A stretch of 64,000 nucleotides of DNA. Source: Holacanthus passer (taxonomy: Eukaryota > Chordata > Actinopteri > Pomacanthidae). Every line of letters begins with the position of its first letter. Position 1 is the stretch's first letter. The notes under the pieces are model-generated. The model had not been told where the DNA came from, searched no databases, and was given only the letters and a program-made list of their open reading frames with translations. The stretch lies in contig JAFREQ010000041.1 of NCBI GenBank assembly GCA_025331565.1, positions 2,914,001 through 2,978,000 of the forward strand. Direction: 5' to 3'. Of the stretch, positions 60,451 to 64,000 are shown in pieces. The translations under genes were made by a program, and so were the position numbers.

Positions 60451-62950
60451 TCCTAGGCTGGAAGATTGTCTCAGTAATCTGCATCAACATCACATGACAA
60501 TTTCTATACCAGCTTCAGCTCAGTGACACCAACCTGGGAATAAGACGTGTGTCTATGGCCAGGTTAAACCGTTCAAGCTGCTGTCTCTTGGGTGCCCAGG
60601 ATGGGTTTCTCCTGGAGAAGACAGTGGAGGTGGGACTAACAATGCTAAGTGAGTAGTGCTAGCCACAGTTATTAAACCAGAATGCACCCAAGTCAAAATG
60701 TGATAGAGAAGTCTTTTGGGTGATAATACTACTATGCAAAAGGAGTCTGTGTGAGGTTGGAAAATAAAGGTCCATACATTAGTTGCCTAAGATTATGTCC
60801 TAACTAATCCTAACATTAAACTTGCCATAAAGGCAATGTAACGTTAACGCAATGTTATGTTAGAATTGGCTGGGTACGTTAAAAAGTGGTGAACTGTGTA
60901 CAAATACATTAAGTTGTGCGTAACTAAAATATTAATGTCACATTTCAGCATGGTTCCAGAAAAAAACGCTAACCTACATGTTAACTTATAATGTTACGCC
61001 TGCATTTCGGGAGGAATTGTACAAAGTAGCGTAACCAGTGCTCAAACTGGGCCAGTACCGCAGAGTTAGCCAGCTTGCAATGCCAAGCTTAGAGCTAGGT
61101 GGGTATCTTTCAGCAACCAGGCTTCATTGATCCTGCGTCAGCTCGACCCTTGTTCTAGCTCTTTGTCCATTTTTGGATTAGCTGGGAGTTAAGCTGAGCC
61201 AGGCACTGCCAAGATGGTGACAGCCGGACCCATCCATACTGAGCTTCACAATGGCTCTTCAGAAACCTGTGGGTGATGTGACAGAGACTACATCTGTGTT
61301 TTATACAGTCTATGGTGTTGCTCCGGCTTCGCTAAAACATCGAACCTGTTTCCTAGCCGGATAGACACAGGTAGAGGAGTACTGGAGGAGGCAGGATGTA
61401 AAAAGTGCAAGATCTACTCCACATAATCCACCAAATCAGCAAGGGATAAATAAATAGAAATTAGATTAGAAATAGTCTAATTGGTATTGACAAACAGTGC
61501 TAAATTGCTACTGGTTCCTGATTAATCAGTACCAAAATACTGACAAGCTCTTGAACAAAAACAATGCTCCTATCGGTATTTATGTAACATGAATTGATTC
61601 TAACATAGCTGGGATTTTCAAATTCCTAGCCATCCCCCACTGATAATGATGAAGTTGCCACCGTCAGGCAATTAACTTTAACCATAATTGTGTGACCTGT
61701 GCTCTCCAGTCATGGCTGACAGGGCAAAACAGCATAAATTGTGGGCTCACTTTACTAAATTGTACAAAAATGCAGCTAAATGCAGTATATGTAATTATAT
61801 GTATGTATGTGTATATGAAATTCTTATGTTAACATTATGTCATGTATGCAGCCTCCCACCTCCAATGCCGATGGGATTTGCCAAACTAAAAGTGCAACTG
61901 TCTCCACCTCGTCAAGTCAAGGTAACGCTTGTTTTCATTCTAACAATAAGTTGGGAGTTACTCACTCAGAACACAGCATCAGTCTTAAATCACTTCTAAA
62001 TTATCTTAAACACAAATAGAGAACGTCAGTTTTCAAATTCAGCAGAAATCACCTAAGTCCAATACATTCTCCATCAGTAGATGAGTTGAAACTACAAGGG
62101 AAATGTGTCACAGGGCTGTTGTCAAGTTAACTGTCAAAGATTTACAGCCTTTCATCACAGTGGCATCCAGTTGGTTTAGGTATGCTCAGTAACCAGTAGC
62201 TAGCATAGCATAAATCACAAACTGCCTAAGTCTGATCTGAGTGTGAGCTCAACACTCTGATATCTGCTTGCCAATTTTCTTGGGTATATGACATGATAGC
62301 ATTTCTTGAGGAGGCCACTATAGCTGACCTGAGATTCAATAGAAAGGAAACAACTGAAGGAGGCAGCAGTGAGGGAAGGACGTAATCATGCAAATGTAAG
62401 TTCTTGAGAACATGTACAATGTTTATTGCAAGGTTTATCTATGCTGAGTGTTCTAATCAAAAAGCAGTAAGCCTGAATACAATAATCCAGTAAATTTTAC
62501 ATTTCAGCTTCCTGTTTCCAATGAACCCAGAGAGTTTGTTCACTAAAAGAACTCTTCATAAAAGAAGACCAAGAGCTGACGAGGAGCCTCATTCTACAAC
62601 AAAACACTGCACCAACCATCCATGAAAACATCAAGAGTAAAGTGTCAGTCTACAGAGACCTCCCTCCTATACCTACCTCAGAAGTCCACTCTACCTCTTC
62701 TCTTCTGATATGTGGGTTTGTAGTTTGTGATATTGTTTACGTTTAGCTTCTGATAGTGAAGCAGCATTAAGGCGCATCACCACCAGACATTTGTTAACCA
62801 GAACTGTGTAGCAATTCCTCCTCCTTCATACAGAAAAAAGTAATAATAAAAGACTGTTGAATGTTTTCAAATCTTTTCATGTCATGTCTTTATTTTTTAC
62901 CCCAAATTGTGGAGAGTAGTATCAAGAAGCAGTTTGGGTAACAATATTGG
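60451..62950. other. Anonymous DNA with one dispersed motif
   Basis: No gene recognised. Around 61190-61315, the motif tgttttatacagtctatggt is shared with the hAT copies (24421, 46709, 50115) and is probably a piece of a dispersed element. Confidence 0.4.
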
Positions 62951-63418
62951 TGTCATGGTTTTGGTTTCTTAGTTGATTTTGGTGTTTTTCTGGTTTGTTT
63001 TCTGTGTGTGTTTAGTTCTCATCTTATCTAATATACTCCAGTGTTTTTGGTTTGCTCTTTTTGTTCAGGCATTGCTTCAGGGGCTGGAGGTGTGGTCTTC
63101 AGGTGCTGGGGCTCTCTAGCTCAGCTGTCCCCTATTTCCATTAACGACTGGCAGCTTTAAAAGACCTCTGTTTCCACCTGCGAGCTGCCAGATCGTCCCC
63201 TTATTAGCCCCTTGGTACACCCCTTAGATCGTCCCCTTTGTTTGGCCCCTTTTCCATGCTCCCAGTCTTTGCCTCAGTCCCTAGTGTTTCTAGCCTCTTG
63301 TGTTTCCCTGTGGTCCCAGCCATCCAGCCCCAGCACCCACCACCCAGCCTTCAGCCACTGGAGCAACTCCACACCACACCACACACATGGGTCCTGAGAA
63401 ATAACTGAAACCTTGACA
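62951..63418 (+). mobile_element. Solo LTR, probably Gypsy type (468 bp)
   Basis: The segment starts tgtcatggtttt and ends gaaaccttgaca, so it has TG...CA ends with an inverted repeat of about 10 bases. It is bordered by a perfect 5-bp duplication, attgg, at 62946-62950 and 63419-63423. A TATA-like tttaaaag lies near 63156. No internal retroelement sequence is adjacent, so this is a solo LTR left by recombination between two LTRs. The gggtcctga segment near the end resembles the gggtccta in the Gypsy LTR fragment at 37542, suggesting, not proving, a Gypsy origin. The transcription direction is inferred from the positions of the TATA-like box and the end. Confidence 0.85.
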
Positions 63419-63423
63419 ATTGG

Positions 63424-64000
63424 GATCAATAAAATCCTAAAAATACCCACATATATCCCATCCCTAATGCTTACATATAATTACTATTCATATGTTTGTA
63501 GTATTTGTCATATTTTTCTATTGAAAATACAAATATCATTCACAATAAGTGTTTTTTTTTAAAAAGCTTTTTGTATCAGTTTATACTGAATATATCTATA
63601 CCGACATCAGCTGTGGTAGGTCAAGGTACTGGAAAAAAATTGCAAAAGTTTTGGGTTGACTTTTTGTAATCTACCAAAAATATGCCCAGATATTCCTTTC
63701 GCAGCTTCTTTTGCTCATGCCTTGCATATCGTAGTGGTCCCTTAGGAGTGTGACTTTTTTTTCACATTTTATGGATTGAAGAATTAATCTGTTAATCAAA
63801 TATCAATGGACTGATCAATAATGACAAATAATTATTATTGTATATATATAAATTATGTGTCCAGTGGACGGCTGCGTGAGGACCAGACCTAATCCTCTCT
63901 GAAACTGAAAATGCAGTGTCTGTGAGCAGCATGGGCAGAATGCCAAAGGCACTGCTCATTTATTCATGATTTTTGATCCCTTCTCGTACGGTCGACCCAA
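63424..64000. other. Anonymous AT-rich DNA
   Basis: No gene recognised. A short tatatata run lies at about 63842. Confidence 0.4.

Overview
The window looks like non-coding, repeat-rich teleost fish DNA. I found no recognisable host exon of an ordinary single-copy gene, no tRNA, no rRNA and no CRISPR array. The organism call rests on the mobile-element mix: CR1/L2/Rex-type LINEs with TCTTAT or GATA-like tails, a fish-type SINE/LINE tail ending in (GGAT)n, Tc1, hAT, Harbinger-like and piggyBac relics, and Gypsy LTR sequence. Nearly all protein-like ORFs are broken retrotransposon or transposon coding regions.

Layout. 1-2230: decayed L2-like LINE. 3725-4319: internally deleted Tc1 copy. 4939-7226: broken member of a multi-copy fish gene family (C2H2 fingers, then a SAMD3-like C-terminal piece), split by a short SINE with a perfect 13-bp target duplication. 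7416-9252: two tandem arrays, a 135-bp hAT MITE and an inverted-repeat element carrying a 24-bp minisatellite. 10555-11222: LINE 3' relic. 11223-21030: no recognised gene. 22041-22860: dispersed repeats and an antisense LINE 3' end. 24072-25139: hAT element with a BED-finger relic, followed directly by a decayed LINE (25150-26640) and a TA-flanked element with 56-bp inverted repeats (26851-27508).

29025-40290 is the densest part. It holds an antisense LINE 3' half, then an older LINE split by a nearly full-length LINE (32320-35886), then another LINE fragment that ends exactly at the boundary of an antisense Gypsy element keeping protease, reverse transcriptase, RNase H, integrase and part of one LTR.

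41784-50730 is a recent tandem duplication with a 5540-bp unit. The first copy is complete. The second lost about 2.1 kb. The unit contains a Harbinger-like element split by a LINE, and a BED-finger hAT element that the duplication junction cuts. An antisense LINE (about 50900-52142) follows.

The right part, 52143-64000, is mostly anonymous AT-rich DNA with microsatellites, an antisense LINE 3' tail, a piggyBac relic and a 468-bp solo LTR with a perfect 5-bp target duplication. I saw no coherent new molecular system. The most informative signals are the duplication with its nested insertions, the SINE-split zinc-finger gene, and the minisatellite that appears to have grown out of an inverted-repeat arm.
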